Positions 22,740-36,000 of a DNA stretch of 64,000 bases are shown here, one piece after another (the first letter of the stretch is position 1; every line of letters begins with the position of its first letter). The stretch comes from Epiperipatus broadwayi (Eukaryota > Onychophora > Udeonychophora > Euonychophora > Peripatidae), in contig JAQFVV010006231.1 in assembly GCA_028023455.1 (NCBI GenBank), positions 5,968,036 through 6,032,035 on the forward strand, in the 5' to 3' direction. Both the position numbers and the translations under genes were made by a program. Below the pieces are notes generated by a model, which saw only the letters and a program-made list of their open reading frames with translations, was not told the DNA's origin and did not search any database.

Positions 22740-24725
22740 AATAAATATTAATCTACATAAATAATCATAAATACAATAAACATGGAAGCAATTAATAAAA
22801 AAATATATAGACAACTTGCAAATAAAAATTTTAATATACACAGAGATAATAGAAAAAATATAAATTGAGTAAATGAAATAATAAATAATGAAATGTAAAA
22901 ACAAGGGAGAAATGATACATATATAAGAGAAATAAAGAACTCAATAAAGACAAATTAAAATAGACATTTTTTTATTTTAAAAAAACCAGCTATTCATAGA
23001 CACACAGACATTAATTTAAAAATATTGATGCAGAAATTATCAATTATATTAAAAACATTTGAAAAAGAAATATAAAAAAGTTATATTAATAAAACTAATT
23101 AAACCAAACATAAATATTGGAAAAGGTTTGTAAAATATCTCTACACTTAAAAAATTATATCAATAAACAAAAATAAATAAAACACATAGGTACACTGATA
23201 TAAAAATTAAAACACATTAAATATATTATGTATATAAAAATTGTTCTTATTTAAAAATAAATGAAAAGCCAAAAAATGTAAATATAATAATAATTAAAAC
23301 AATCGTAATACAATTTATAAAAACATATAAATGAATTATGCGAACATTATTTATTAAAAAAAAATTACCTTGAAAAAAAAATGCTTTCGTTGATAAAAAA
23401 AAAAAAATGTATATTAAATATCATATAAGTTTGGTTTTTTTTTAATCAATATAAAGATTTGCTTTTAGCAAGGATATTCAGCACAAAAATGTATTAAAAT
23501 TATATTTAATGTTTTTAAAATTTTAAAACATAAATAGTACTATATTTAGAACATAAATAAAATAATGTATTTAGAATATAATAAATAATTGTGCTAAAGT
23601 TGAAATAAATGTTAAAATATTACGAAGTAAAAATTATAAATATTAAAGTTAATATATGTTGATAAACATTTCCATATTGGAAACTATTTAAAAGAATAGA
23701 CAAGGATACAGATCAATTAAAATGTAAGAACAGTAGTAATTAGTGTTCTAGAACTTTCCATTGCTACCTGGGACTGGACTGAGAAAGAGATAAAAGCTCA
23801 TCTGTAAAAAGAATCTAGGTCTTCACTCACACACTCGTAACATTATAAATTGTTAAATTGTATATATTAAGCATTGTTAATTTAACTTTTACTGTTATTT
23901 TGTTGGTAATAAACATCAATTTACAGTTATAAAAATTTCATGTATTATAATTATTTCTGTTTGTCTAATGATCTTTACCATGACTGCAGTATTTGTGGTG
24001 GTTATACACAGCAAATAGTATTGATATATGTACATAAAAAATAAATTCAGTTAGCAATTAATAATAATAGATAATTATTACAATCTAATTGTTACTTTTA
24101 GTTTCTGAAATGTAGCCAAAACCTTAAGAGGAAAATTTAAAAAGCATTAAAAGTATATATCACTTCAATTGTTTATTTAAATAATTCTATTTATAGTTAA
24201 TGTCATAAAAAGATATAACTGATAATACAACTTAAATAATCACATTGAAAAGCAATAGTACAGGCTTATTCTAAAAATACAAAAGCAATTCATCCATAAT
24301 ATGGAACTATAATAGCTTATCAATTCAAAATACTCATTAATATTAATATAATATAAAAAAAATATTTATAAAGTAAAATTAATTAGTATCATTATAAAAA
24401 AAAATTAAATTGATTAATTCAAATTTTATTCTGAATTAACATCAGAATTCCCCTTCTTTCTTAAATTTCATATAGATTAATGTAGAAAGGATTGCACAAT
24501 TTTTGCAATAAATTAAACATTAATTTATTAATATATACTTTAAAAATAATATTTAAATCAATATTGCACTTCTTACAGTTGTATAAATAATTATTATTTG
24601 GTTGTTTTCTTTGACATGGCTGTAATTATCATATGAAAGAAAATTTACTGACAACTTCTATTTATTTTGGTTCCAAATGAAATATAGGCATGGCTTCATA
24701 ACTTATGGATGTGTCATATTCACTC
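22740..24725. other. very A+T-rich stretch, no gene
   Basis: Long poly-A/T and AT-rich DNA; a small less biased patch at 23740-23840 shows no frame or RNA I recognise. Confidence 0.55.
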
Positions 24726-24731
24726 TGTTGA

Positions 24732-25950
24732 TTGGCAGAAAATGCCTTTGTGAAAACTTGTTTATTTTCATTGCCATTTAATGTCTTGGAGCATTTAAGA
24801 TGTTTTGATTTAGGCTTCCATAATCAACATGCTTGTGCTCCAAGAATTACCTACTTCGTGCCTGTGGTTAGGTTCTCCAGGGCTTTTACAAGGAAGATCG
24901 ACTCATTGTGCTCCAAACTGATATGGAAGGGCAAAGTGGCTGCCATTAGTATAAGAAATCTACAGAAGCACTCCAAGTAGTCTCTCATTACACTCCACTA
25001 ATATTCCAGAGAACCTCGAACACCATTCATAAACTAATCTCAAACTACCCAGATGCACTCTCTTTTACAAAGATCTCCCCAACTGACATGCCTCCTCCAG
25101 AAGAAAAGAGTTGATTGCCCTTTTCATCTCTGAAGTAATTAAATTTAACAACACTTCTGGTCTAATGAACTTAAAGAAAATCCAATTACTGAGAAGCATA
25201 TAGTTTCATGAATTCTTCCCAAGCTCGCCTTGCCTTTCCCTTCTCAAAGCCACAAATAAAAAAATCATAAAAAAATTTAGGTTCTGGTCATCTAAATATC
25301 TTAACTCAAGGTCAATCTTCAGGCCCTCCCAATGAATCACTTCCTAGCCACCCAAAGAAGTTTCTCTATGGTAGACCCCACCTGCCCTCTCTATGAGTGA
25401 GAGGAAGAAACCACTGAACACCTTCTCAGCGGCTGTCAAATTCTCCAGCCCATTAAAAACCTGTACAACTCCTTATCACTAAGAAATTAATCCGGCATTG
25501 ACATTCTTACTGACTACATTGAGGGAGTCTTTCCAAAAATTAGAATTACCAGATTTTCTCAATTCCTACGATATTCCATACTCCTTTATCTGGACTCTCA
25601 CCTGCGATCCCTCATCATTTCAACTAACAGTTTCCATCATTCAATCACAGCGTGAAAATATCACTAGATAAAGGAATAATTTGCAACTTACCACTAGTTG
25701 GTAGACAAACTATGAACACCCATTTGGAACCTGTTCCCTCAATTGGACATTAAATCAAGTGCATAATTCTGAAGTTCAATGTATGGACTACTTGGTGACT
25801 TAATTGCAGAACTATTGATTACCAACCACACTGGAATATCAACAAAAATGGACCCACCTAGTTCATACAATTGGTAAAAAGGTTTGGATTTAAATACAAT
25901 TTACACAGCATTCAATCAGACTACAAATCACAATAAAATATACTATGTAT
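24732..25950 (+). pseudogene. decayed LINE, C-terminal part
   Basis: At 24860-24950 one frame reads FTRKIDSLCSKLIWKGK, a signature of the region after the RT thumb in LINE ORFs (..QKI-S-C-KFIWKGK). At about 25375-25450 another reads DPTCPLYE, stop, EEETTEHLLSGCQILQ, matching the C-terminal CCHC knuckle (CPLC.EEETTEHLLSGC) with the second Cys changed. Stops and shifts elsewhere show an old copy. Bases 25640-25950 are probably its degraded tail. Confidence 0.6.
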
Positions 25951-27040
25951 TGGTGGTGGTATAAAGACACAACTGATTCTCACATATACTAAAATAGGTC
26001 AAAGTAGCAATACAATTTTGTAGATAGCTAAACAAAAGCATCTAGTATTATCTCTAAAGTATACAAATAATAAAATGTATAAACTAATAATACAATAAAA
26101 TCTATTCTTTTTTTTTTTTTTTGTAAAAAAAAAAGATGTTTTGATTTAATAATATATGGTGTATTCATTCAGGCTGTTATTTATTGGTTTAATTATACCC
26201 CTGACTATTCTATCTAAATCTAAAGATTTCATCTTAGAATTTCATTTCATTGATGCTAACTTGTTCAATTTTAGTCATAAAAATTGATAAAAGTAAATGT
26301 AATAAAATGGTTTTTAATTATTTTAAAGAATATATAAACTAATCTTTTCTTTATACTCATTACCTTTAGCCAATAAGCATATTTTCCCCTATATATATTC
26401 TTGTTTTTGAATTCACATTACATATCAAGGTTTTCAAAAAGATAATAAAAAGTGAAATAAATTATGAAGAAAAATAATTCCCCATTAATATCTTTCTAAG
26501 ATTCTGTTAGGAAAGTCTTTTATTTAAATTAATTCCTATTTTTCATACAAAAATTTATTAAAATTACTTATAAAAAGAAAATGATGATTAAAATATTCTC
26601 ATTTAGCTTTAATTAATATTTAACTTTAATCATATATATTTTTCATAGCTGTTATAAATAAAAAAGACAAAAACAATCAAAATATAAATATATTGAAAAT
26701 GTTGCACAATAACAAATATTTCCAAATAATTTTATGTATGTATGCAACAAAATTATTTTATTATTTCTTTAAAAATGAAGATAAATAATGTACTTTTTTT
26801 TTTTTTGCAATCAATAAAAAGACAAAAATTTGCTCTACTGTAAAAGAAATATTTAAAAATTAGATTTGTTGCTTATTTTATATTAGAATCAAAATTATTA
26901 ATTCAAAACTCTACATAAAAATTATTATTAGATGCTATTAGGCTGACAGTGATTCTAATAATCATATAAAAATCATGACTATCATCATTTTAGTTTTTCA
27001 GGCTCCTCAATGATATTCATAAGATAGAGAAGGTTCATTG
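25951..27040. other. A+T-rich DNA downstream of RABL2
   Basis: No gene recognised. Any RABL2 3' UTR and poly(A) signal should lie here on the minus strand, but AATAAA-like strings are too common to choose one. Confidence 0.4.
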
Positions 27041-27094
27041 TCAGTTATTACCTTCTTCTTTGACTAATGTCATATAATTATCTACTGAATTTAT
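27041..27094 (-). CDS. RABL2: RABL2 tentative last coding exon
   Basis: After an acceptor-like ..attatgag this frame gives INSVDNYMTLVKEEGNN and a TGA stop at 27043-27041. The phase (0) fits the ELE end of the previous exon, and the length and charge suit a short RABL2 tail, which is not conserved between species. The polypyrimidine tract is poor. The alternative is that the message ends by read-through into the intron or uses another exon. Confidence 0.4.
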   Translation of the reverse strand: MNSVDNYMTLVKEEGNN

Positions 27095-30000
27095 CTCATA
27101 ATATGAAAATAAAATAAATTCACTCGGTCATTTGTGTTTATTAAACAAAAATTCAGATGACTGATCATATATATTGCTCATTTAAAGTTCATGGCACTCT
27201 TATCTTTGTTCTTATCTTTGTTTTAAAATTTATGTGGCTATTTCTCTCTATACATGCAAAAGTTAAAATAGTTATAAATATTTCATTTTAAAGCAAAAGC
27301 CTCATCAGATCTTTCTGCAAAAAATGAGTGAAAAAAGCTAGTCAATACGTTTTTTGAAGTTTTTACCTTCTAACTAATAATAACTAGATCTCAATTTCCT
27401 AAGGAATATCTCTGAATCGTTATTTGAAAGAAAACCTAAGATATTTGGAAATTTTCAATTATTTGAAAGAATTTCACTTGTTTGCTGAATTTAAAGTTTG
27501 TGATATTGATATAATATAAAGCTGAGATAAACACTAAGCCTTGAGATTCACTATATTAATATTTGTTCATATGCAAGGAACCCTATTCATATTGATAGGT
27601 TGTGAGTGGGAAAAAAAAATAAGTACAATGTTACTTCAATAAGTCTCAATATTTGAATTTATGTGCAATCAGTCAGAATTTTGTATTTGATTTTTTTTTT
27701 TAATTTATGAATAACTTTTAAACTTTTAGGAAATCTATCTCTAAACATTTTGATAAAAAAAATAAAATATGAATAATCAACTTTTTCTAAACTCTATTTA
27801 ATAATGTGTATTTGAAGGAAAATTCTAAGAAATAAATTCAAAAACAAAATAAATTGAAAAATATGAATTAAATCTTGCCTCAACAAAATAGAATAATTCC
27901 AAATATCAGTTATTTTTGCTTTTTAAACTCTTTTAGTCAAGAGAGGAGGAAAAAACAATTAACATTTAAATTTATTGTTTTCTAAAAAAAAAAAAAACTG
28001 AATTTATTCTTAAAAAAAAAAAAAAAAATAGTTCTAACTATTTAGATACAATAGAAATATAAATAATTACAATAAATTCACTTTCTAATATAATACATTA
28101 GAAGATAAAAGGATAAAATATATTTTAAGAATATTAATGCAAATCTTATTACCTCTAATTCCTTCATGATTTCATCCATAAAATCAGTTGAATTATTTTT
28201 ATATGATAAGGCTGCTTTGATAGAATCCTGAAACAACTAATTATATATATAAAATAAATAATTTTAATAAGAAAAAATTATTTTGTTTTTTAAAATTAAA
28301 TGTATTAATACTTAACATTATTTTTTAATTTGATAAACTATAGACTATGTGTCTATTTCTCTAAATGAAAATTTTCAATAAATAAATTTAAGAGCAGTCT
28401 ATTAGTACTTACTGTATTAACAAATCCAAAGTAAATAACATAAGACTTTGTGAAATATTTCATTACTTTATTGAATAACCATAAGTTACTTCCTTATTAT
28501 GAAAATTCCACTCTGCTTGAATTAACATCTTACTATCTGTACTGTACCTCTACAGTTGCTACTATCTTTCTTCAACAACTAATAAAACATGTATCTTATG
28601 TCCTATGTTATTACATATAATTAACCTTGACTGCATTTAAACTAATCAAGTGCACACAGGCTTATCTTAATGCTTCTATCATATATATATATAACCATTA
28701 GAGACCAGTAGTCACCTAAACATATCAGTATAGGTAGTAAGGTTCTCATCTAATCCTTCGGGTCAGCCGTGGGTGGCACGATTTCTAACCAAAAACACAT
28801 TAATATAAAGTTCCCGGGCTAGCGATTCTCTATTAATATTGACTTTTTTTTGTTTGTTTGTTTACAAAGTTTACTTTCTTTCGCTTCTGAATTATTTTTC
28901 CCAAATAATATTTTTGACGATGGGATAATAATAGTTGTTTTTTTGTTAATTTTTATTGACAAGAGGGTCTTTTTCGGTGTGTGTTCAAATAGTAATTTCT
29001 GTTTTTTTTAAAAATAGTATTACTGTTTTTGTAAAACTGGATTGCCAAAATTCAAGAGAGAATGGGTTTTTTTGATGGATCTTTAAATAATAATTGACGT
29101 TACTTTGATAGGTTTCCATTTGATTGCCGACAACAATTAGTGGGAGGGGTGTTTTTGTGTATGATTAAATAATAATATACATTACTTTTATAGGTTTACA
29201 TTTGATTGCCGACAACAATTATTGGGAGAAGTGTTGTTTTTTTTTTCATGTGTGTGTTACTTTTATCGGTTTACATTTGATTGACAACCGATTTGACTCC
29301 CTTTCATTTATAAATTATGGTTTTGGTTCTACAAATAAATATTTTTGACAATGGGACAATAATAGTTGTTGTTTGTTTAATTTTTTATTGATAAGAGGGT
29401 GTTTTTCGGTGTAGGTTCAAATAGTAATTTGGGTTACATTTAAATAATAAGTTACAGTCTTACTTTGATCGGTTTACATTTGATTGCCGACACTAATTAT
29501 TGGGTGAAGGGGTGTTTTTTTGTGTGTATGATTGTAGACAACAATTATTGGGAGAAGGGGTGTAACCGTTTAAAGAATAGTAGTTTACGTTACTTTTAGT
29601 GGTGGTGTCCATTTGATTGCTGACAATAATTAGTGAGAGGGGTGGGTGTTTTTGGGTGATGATTAAATACTAATTTACCTTCCTTTTATTTTACATTTGA
29701 TTGCCGACAACAATTACTGGGAGAAAGGGGTTGTTTTTTTTGTGTATGTTTAAATCAAAATTGAAGTTACTTTTATCGGTTATATTTGATTTACAACCGA
29801 TTTGACTTTTTTTTTTTTTTTTCGTTTATAAATTATGGTTTTGTTTTGCCCAAAACCTAATATTTTTGATAATGGGACAATAATAGTTGTTGTTTCTTTC
29901 ATTTTTATTAACAAGAGCGGATCTTTTTTTGGTGTATGTTCAAATAGTAATTTGGGTTATGTTTAACTAATAATTTACGGTCTTACTTTGATTGGTTTAC

Positions 30001-33000
30001 ATTTAATTGCTGATGACAATTAGTGGGAGGGGTATTTTTGTGTACAATTAAAGAATAATTGTACGTTACTTTTATTTTTTACATTTGATTGCCGACAACA
30101 ATTATTGGGAGAAAGGGTTTTGTGCTTGTTTGTTTTTTTGTTTGTGTGTATGTTTAAATCAAAATTTAAGTGACTTTTATCAGTTACCATTTGATTGAAA
30201 ACCGATTTGACTTTTTTTTTTTTTCGTTTATAAATTATTTGGGTTTTCCCAAATAATATTCAGTTTGACAATGGGACAATAATAGTTGTTGTTTCTTTAA
30301 TTTTGATTGACAAGAGCGGGTCTTTTTCGGTGTATGTTCAAATAGTAATTTGGGTTATGTTTAACTAATAATTTACGGTCTTACTTTGATTGGTTTACAT
30401 TTAATTGCCGACGACAATTAGTGGGAGAGTTTTTTTTTTCTATACGATTAAAGAATAATTGACGTTCCTTTTATTTGACCGTTTGATTGCCGACGACAAC
30501 AATTATTGGGAGAAGAGGGGTTTTTGGGGCTATATTTAAATAAAAATTTTAGTTACTTCTTTTATTTTACATTTGATTGCCGATGACAACAATTATTGGG
30601 AGAAGAAGGGATGTACGTTTAAAATAAAAATTGAAGTTACTTCTTTTATTTTTGACATTTGATGAAGGCCATTAGGAATCCCTCAAACAAGCTTGCTTTT
30701 ATGAAGTGAACATTTTCATCGGCCACAACGAGACTTACAAATGAAAGTCGAAAGATGTTTTTGGACCTCAAATCTGCATATATTTGCCGCACAATCCAAT
30801 CTTTTCTTTCAGCAGCAGGATGGGTTTTTTTTTTCCTGCTGTAGAAATATTCTAGTGCCGGCTTCCGTGTCTGGCAATTCCCATCTTTTCAAGTTTTCTA
30901 TTGTTTGAATTAGCCATCTTCTTGGTCTCGGAAAATTTCTCGCTAAAACGTGACTCAAAGCGTGATCGTTTAAAAATTTTACGCTACCCCACCCTAATCG
31001 AGAATTTAGGAGGCTTATAGCTTTACGAGAAACAATCACGACACTGTTTAAATTGTTAAAAAGTAACAGTACATCAATTCATCTTAAAAAAAAAAGTCCC
31101 CGATGAAAATGTAAATACTTTTGACACGATCAAATTAACACACCCTCGTACGATATTGTTACATAAAATACATAACACAGCATTACGATACAGTGTGTGA
31201 CACAAACAACTACGGCATTTTCCTCTGCTTTTAGCATCGGAAAAAGCCACTCCGTTAGCCGTTAAGCCGAGTTAGCACTCTTTCTAGATTTTATCGTAGA
31301 AAGAAGACTTAACTCCGAGTTAACACTCTACCTTTTAGCGTAGAAACAAGACTTAACTCCGAGTTAACAATCTTTCTAGGATTTATTTTAGAAAGATTGC
31401 TTAAAGGCTTGGGTGTGGCTGCGGAAACGGCATATTTCTAAAAATTTAGCTAGAAATAGCGCCACCCACGGCTGACACGAAGGATCAGATGAGAACCGAT
31501 AGTAATCAATATTTCTCACTGTTGTCAAGGCAACCTCTCTCCTTTTAATAATAAGAGTGGAAATCCATTCTTACTAATGGTCCAATGAATATATATGGAC
31601 ACTTAAAGAGTGCAACTTGATCACAGAGATTGAAATATTGATACCATTAGTAAGGGTGGATTTCCACTCTTAGTATTAAAAGGAGAGAGGTTGCCTTGAC
31701 AACAGTGAGAAATATTGATTACTATCTATATTGGTATGTTTAGGTGGTTACTGTTTTCTAATGGTTACATATTATCAAATTTAGCTTCATCATTGGAATT
31801 GTTAACTTCATCTTCAAGTTCAGAAGTTTTATAAATCTCATCACAAAACTTTTAATATTTTATAGTGATAATAGAATAATTCATACAAATGTTGGCCAAA
31901 ACAAAGATAAAATTTAAATCATAATTTTATAAAAGGCAACAATAATAAAATATATATATAACTCATAAATATTTTTTTTAAAAATAATATTTTTTTTCTG
32001 ATTTAATTAACACTTATATAAAAGAAATTTACCTTGACAACATTAGTTCCATCTGAAGCAGACACAAAGTAGAAAGGCATATTGTGTTTTTTAGCAAAGT
32101 TAAAATTTTTTTCTGTTACCTTAAAATCAACTGATCAAAATAAGTCCACGTAATCAATATAGAAAAAAAAAAAAAAACAAATTTATATATTGTAGCCAAT
32201 TTATAGGCATATACCAATCATTCTAAAATTGTGTGTGTGGAATATATCTATCTATTAATACACAAACACATACATAAATATAAAATAACTATTAAACAAG
32301 TACTAGTTCAAAACAAATTGTAGAAAAAATATGAATCAATATTATGCATTTGAAAAAATCTTAATGTGAATAAATTTATAGAAAATGTTGGATTAAATAT
32401 TGTTATTGAATAGAATATAACAGTTAAATATAATAAAAAAAAGGATGTTGTTATATTGAGTGTTAAGAAAGAAATTGTATAAAGACAGATATTATATTGG
32501 GAACAAAAAAGATATATAAAAAAGGCAAGTACAGAAAGAATTTATTATGCAAGTACCTTGGAGGGTTAAAAATGGGATTATTTGCTGAAAGTAATAAGTA
32601 ATCTAAATTAAATATTTTAAAAACAAATGCAATAGATTTAAATGATGATAAGGAAACAAATACAATTATTTAAAAAAAAAAAAACATGACTAAAAGAGTG
32701 ATAAAAAAAAAAGATAGAGAAGATTTTATAACAAAGAGAAATTTACTATGTTTAGAACTTGAGCATTGAACTTTCATTAGTAAAGATAACTGTATAATGC
32801 AATTGGTTAAATATATATATAAAAAAAGGATGTTGTTATATTGAGTGTTAAGAAAGAAATTGTATAAAGAGAGATATTATATTGGGAACAAATTAAAAAA
32901 TAAAGAAATATGTGACTGTTTAGGAAAAAAACAATAAGTTATATTAATAGATTATTTAAATGGGCATTTTGATCAAATCGAGAATAAGAATAATGATAAT

Positions 33001-36000
33001 AACAAAAAATTGTTTTAACAAGATAAGATCAATGATTGGATATCTAGTGGACAATATAAAGGTGGTAAACACCAATTATGTTATTAAAACCATATAACTA
33101 CAATCTTAATCGTTCTCTTTGAGGCATCCAATTTGCTAATGTTTGCATATCCTCTATTATTAGCATATTTCAACAATACTTTCTGTGTAAAAAAAAAAAA
33201 AGTATACAATAGATTATTTTAATTGATAATGGGAAAATGATAAGTTTAAAAAAATAAAAATCTGTGATGATAAAGATAGAATATGATGAAATGATCATAA
33301 TTTTATTCTGATTATAATAATAGTAAATCTTATGAATAAAAGTAAATATGACAAGATAAATAAATATTATGTCTAACAAATATGAATAATTTAAAGATGT
33401 ATTATAAAACAGGATACTAGAAATGAAAGAGAATGTTAAGTTTATCTAAAATATAATATGAAAAAGTAAAATAGATATATATAATTCAAAACGAAAAGTT
33501 TTTTGTATGAAAAAAGAAAATAATGAATAGCAATTATTTAGTATAATGAAGAAAAAACCAAATATTTATTCTTTGATGTAATGATTTGTATGAATGATAA
33601 ATTTAGAATAAGAGGGAAAATTACACATGGAAAAAATAACTGACAACTAGTAAAAGAGAGAAAGTGATTAGTTGCTGAAATGAAAATATATTTGGTTGAA
33701 GCTAGATAGAGAAAACAACATTTAGATGTATTAATGTTATATAGGATCAGGAGATATTAAAAAATCTGATTAAGTTAAAAAACAATTGATAAAGATAAAA
33801 GAATGTATTATAGTCAAATGAGAGTAATATTAATAGTATATAATGGTTTTGTTTATATTACAAAATAATAATGATAATACATAAATAAAAAGTGAAAGCA
33901 TTTTAAGATAAATATAAGTTTTTAAAAAAGTTAGAATTCAGATTGCTAATTTATCAGTTCTCAAAATTTTGAAATAAATTACAAGTTAAATAATACAGAT
34001 GTGTATGAGTGTTTGTTGAATGCTCAAAAGGCTTGTGATAAAATGGAAAGCAAAAAATCACTGCAGATTAAAAAAACTGAGAATGATTAAGAGATTGCTG
34101 AATATTATTTATTAGAGGTTTATATGGAGAAAAAAAAAATTCTCATCTTAAAAGCATATTAGATATAATAAAGAATACAATGAAATAAGTTTGTTTCAGT
34201 ATCATTCATTATTGCAATAATTATTTTTTAATATATATATAATTGATTTATATAGTCTATAAACTGTTTATAATTGGATCAAAACGATGCTAAAATTTGT
34301 CATACAACATGACTATATTAAAGCCATTTGAATGACTAGTTATCAATGTGTGCATATAAAAAAAAATTGAGAAACTATAGAAAAATCATTCACTGAAATC
34401 TTTTATATGCTGACAATGAGCCAAAGAAACTTGACATGGTCAAAATGATAATGGATTGTTGACTCACTGTGACATCTTAGGAAAGTGAAATAAAGTGGAC
34501 TGAAAGATTTTAAATCATAACATACTGTCTATTACTTAAACCAAAAACAAGAAAAAAGATATATCTTTCATTGCCAGGAAGAAAATTTCAAGAACTTTTA
34601 TTTAGCTAAAATAACATAAAAATGAGTGTGAAATTGGTAATATGGCAACAATATGAATATACTGTAATGCTAGTGAGATATATGTTACAAAACTCACATA
34701 TATTTACATTACATATTTCATAATTTAAAAAAATATATGATCAAATTAATTAAAAAAAGAAATGAAAGAATAGTTGTATAAATAATTATTTAAGAAGTAG
34801 TTTCGAAAACATAATTTTGTAAAAAAGATTGTGTATATTTTTTTAAAAAAGAGAATAAAGCTTTTTATTGAGAATAGGGAAGGAAAAAAAGAAATAAAAC
34901 ATTAAAACTGATTCTCCTTTTTATAAGTTAAAAAGATAAGTTAAAAGACTAAAAGTCTAAAAATAAATCTTAGTGAAAAATCTAAAAAAAAAATTAATTA
35001 GTGGAAGTAAACTTTTAAAATGCCAATAATACTTCTGATTGATATTAAAATTGAAACCAATAATTGTAATAATTAAAAACTATGTAAACTATCTCTTCAG
35101 TGTAAAAGTAAAAGATAATAGATTAATCTAGAAAAAGAAATTAAGGAAAAATGTAAAAATCAATTATATGAAAGAAAATGTAAAATTTAATTAAAAAAAT
35201 AGATTTAAAGTATGATAAAAACAAGTTATGATAAAGAAAAGAACAATGGGAGAGAAAGAGTATAAAAAATCGCAACTGTCTATTGTTATTTATTCCAGTC
35301 ATCATGCTGTCATTGATTAATTATGATATTCATTGTTTGATTTATCCAGTTATATAAAGATTCAAAAATCTAAGTACAGTATACAGCCAGTCATTACTGC
35401 TGTGAAAAATATTATTACAGAAATCGCAAAACTAGTAGCATGCATTGCTAAACCACCTTAGAAGTGTTTGACTGGGTTTCAAGTCCTAAATCCTCTACAA
35501 AATCAACTGTCTCCACCTGAATCCTTGCTGTAAACTGATGTCAAAATGGTGAAGTAAATGCTGCCACAAACTCCCTCCCCCCATTTTCAAGCCGAAGAAT
35601 GGAAGACAACCCTGAAACCATCAATGGAGACCAAAAAGACAACTGGTTAGACACTTCATTTTTAAATTAAATGAACTTTAATGAAGGACTATTATAAAAT
35701 TTAGCCTGAACTAATCATTTATATTTGGAAATTTTCAGTGTTATGTTATATTAAATATGTATGCATGAATAAATACTAAATTTGCTTAATTATTATTTGG
35801 TCTATTCTCTCTCTCTTGACACTGTGTCACCATTTATTTAAAAATATAAATGTTTATATATGTTAAGTTAATGCGCTGGACCCCCTGATTAAGAGTAGGA
35901 GCTAGCTTGGGATATTTCAAGTGCTGGTTGGTGTGCCTGTTATCTTAGCATGCCAGCTATATAACATATGATCCAGCTATATAACATACGGTCAGCTGGC

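Larger units (their letters stand above)
28741..31497. mobile_element. 2.76-kb TIR transposon with 8-bp target duplication
   Basis: Ends ggttctcatctaatccttcg.. and its inverse carry terminal inverted repeats of about 37 bp with two mismatches. Flanking 8-mers ggtagtaa (28733-28740) and gatagtaa (31498-31505) form the target duplication. The interior holds a tandem-repeat array (28850-30660), a less A+T-rich block with a short open frame (30809-31072), and a subterminal array of small palindromes (31255-31400). An 8-bp duplication occurs in hAT, P, Merlin and a few other superfamilies; no transposase was recognised, so the superfamily is open. It is probably non-autonomous. Confidence 0.85.
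28694..31765. mobile_element. 307-bp palindromic MITE (TA target) split by a nested transposon
   Basis: Outer ends are inverted repeats: accattagagaccagtag.. at 28694 against ..ctaatggt at 31765, flanked by TA on both sides (28692-28693 and 31766-31767). The arms continue as cacctaaacatat, then tagtaatcaatatttctcac and gttgtcaaggcaacctctc; arms total about 122-130 bases with a 60-base loop (31581-31643). Removing the inner 2757-bp element and one target duplication leaves 307 bp. TA target and long inverted repeats point to a Tc1/mariner-type non-autonomous element. Confidence 0.85.

Noticed and set aside
28850-30660. CRISPR-like array
   Set aside because: Repeat units are tens to hundreds of bases long, diverged and without uniform spacers, and the context is eukaryotic; this is a satellite inside a transposon.
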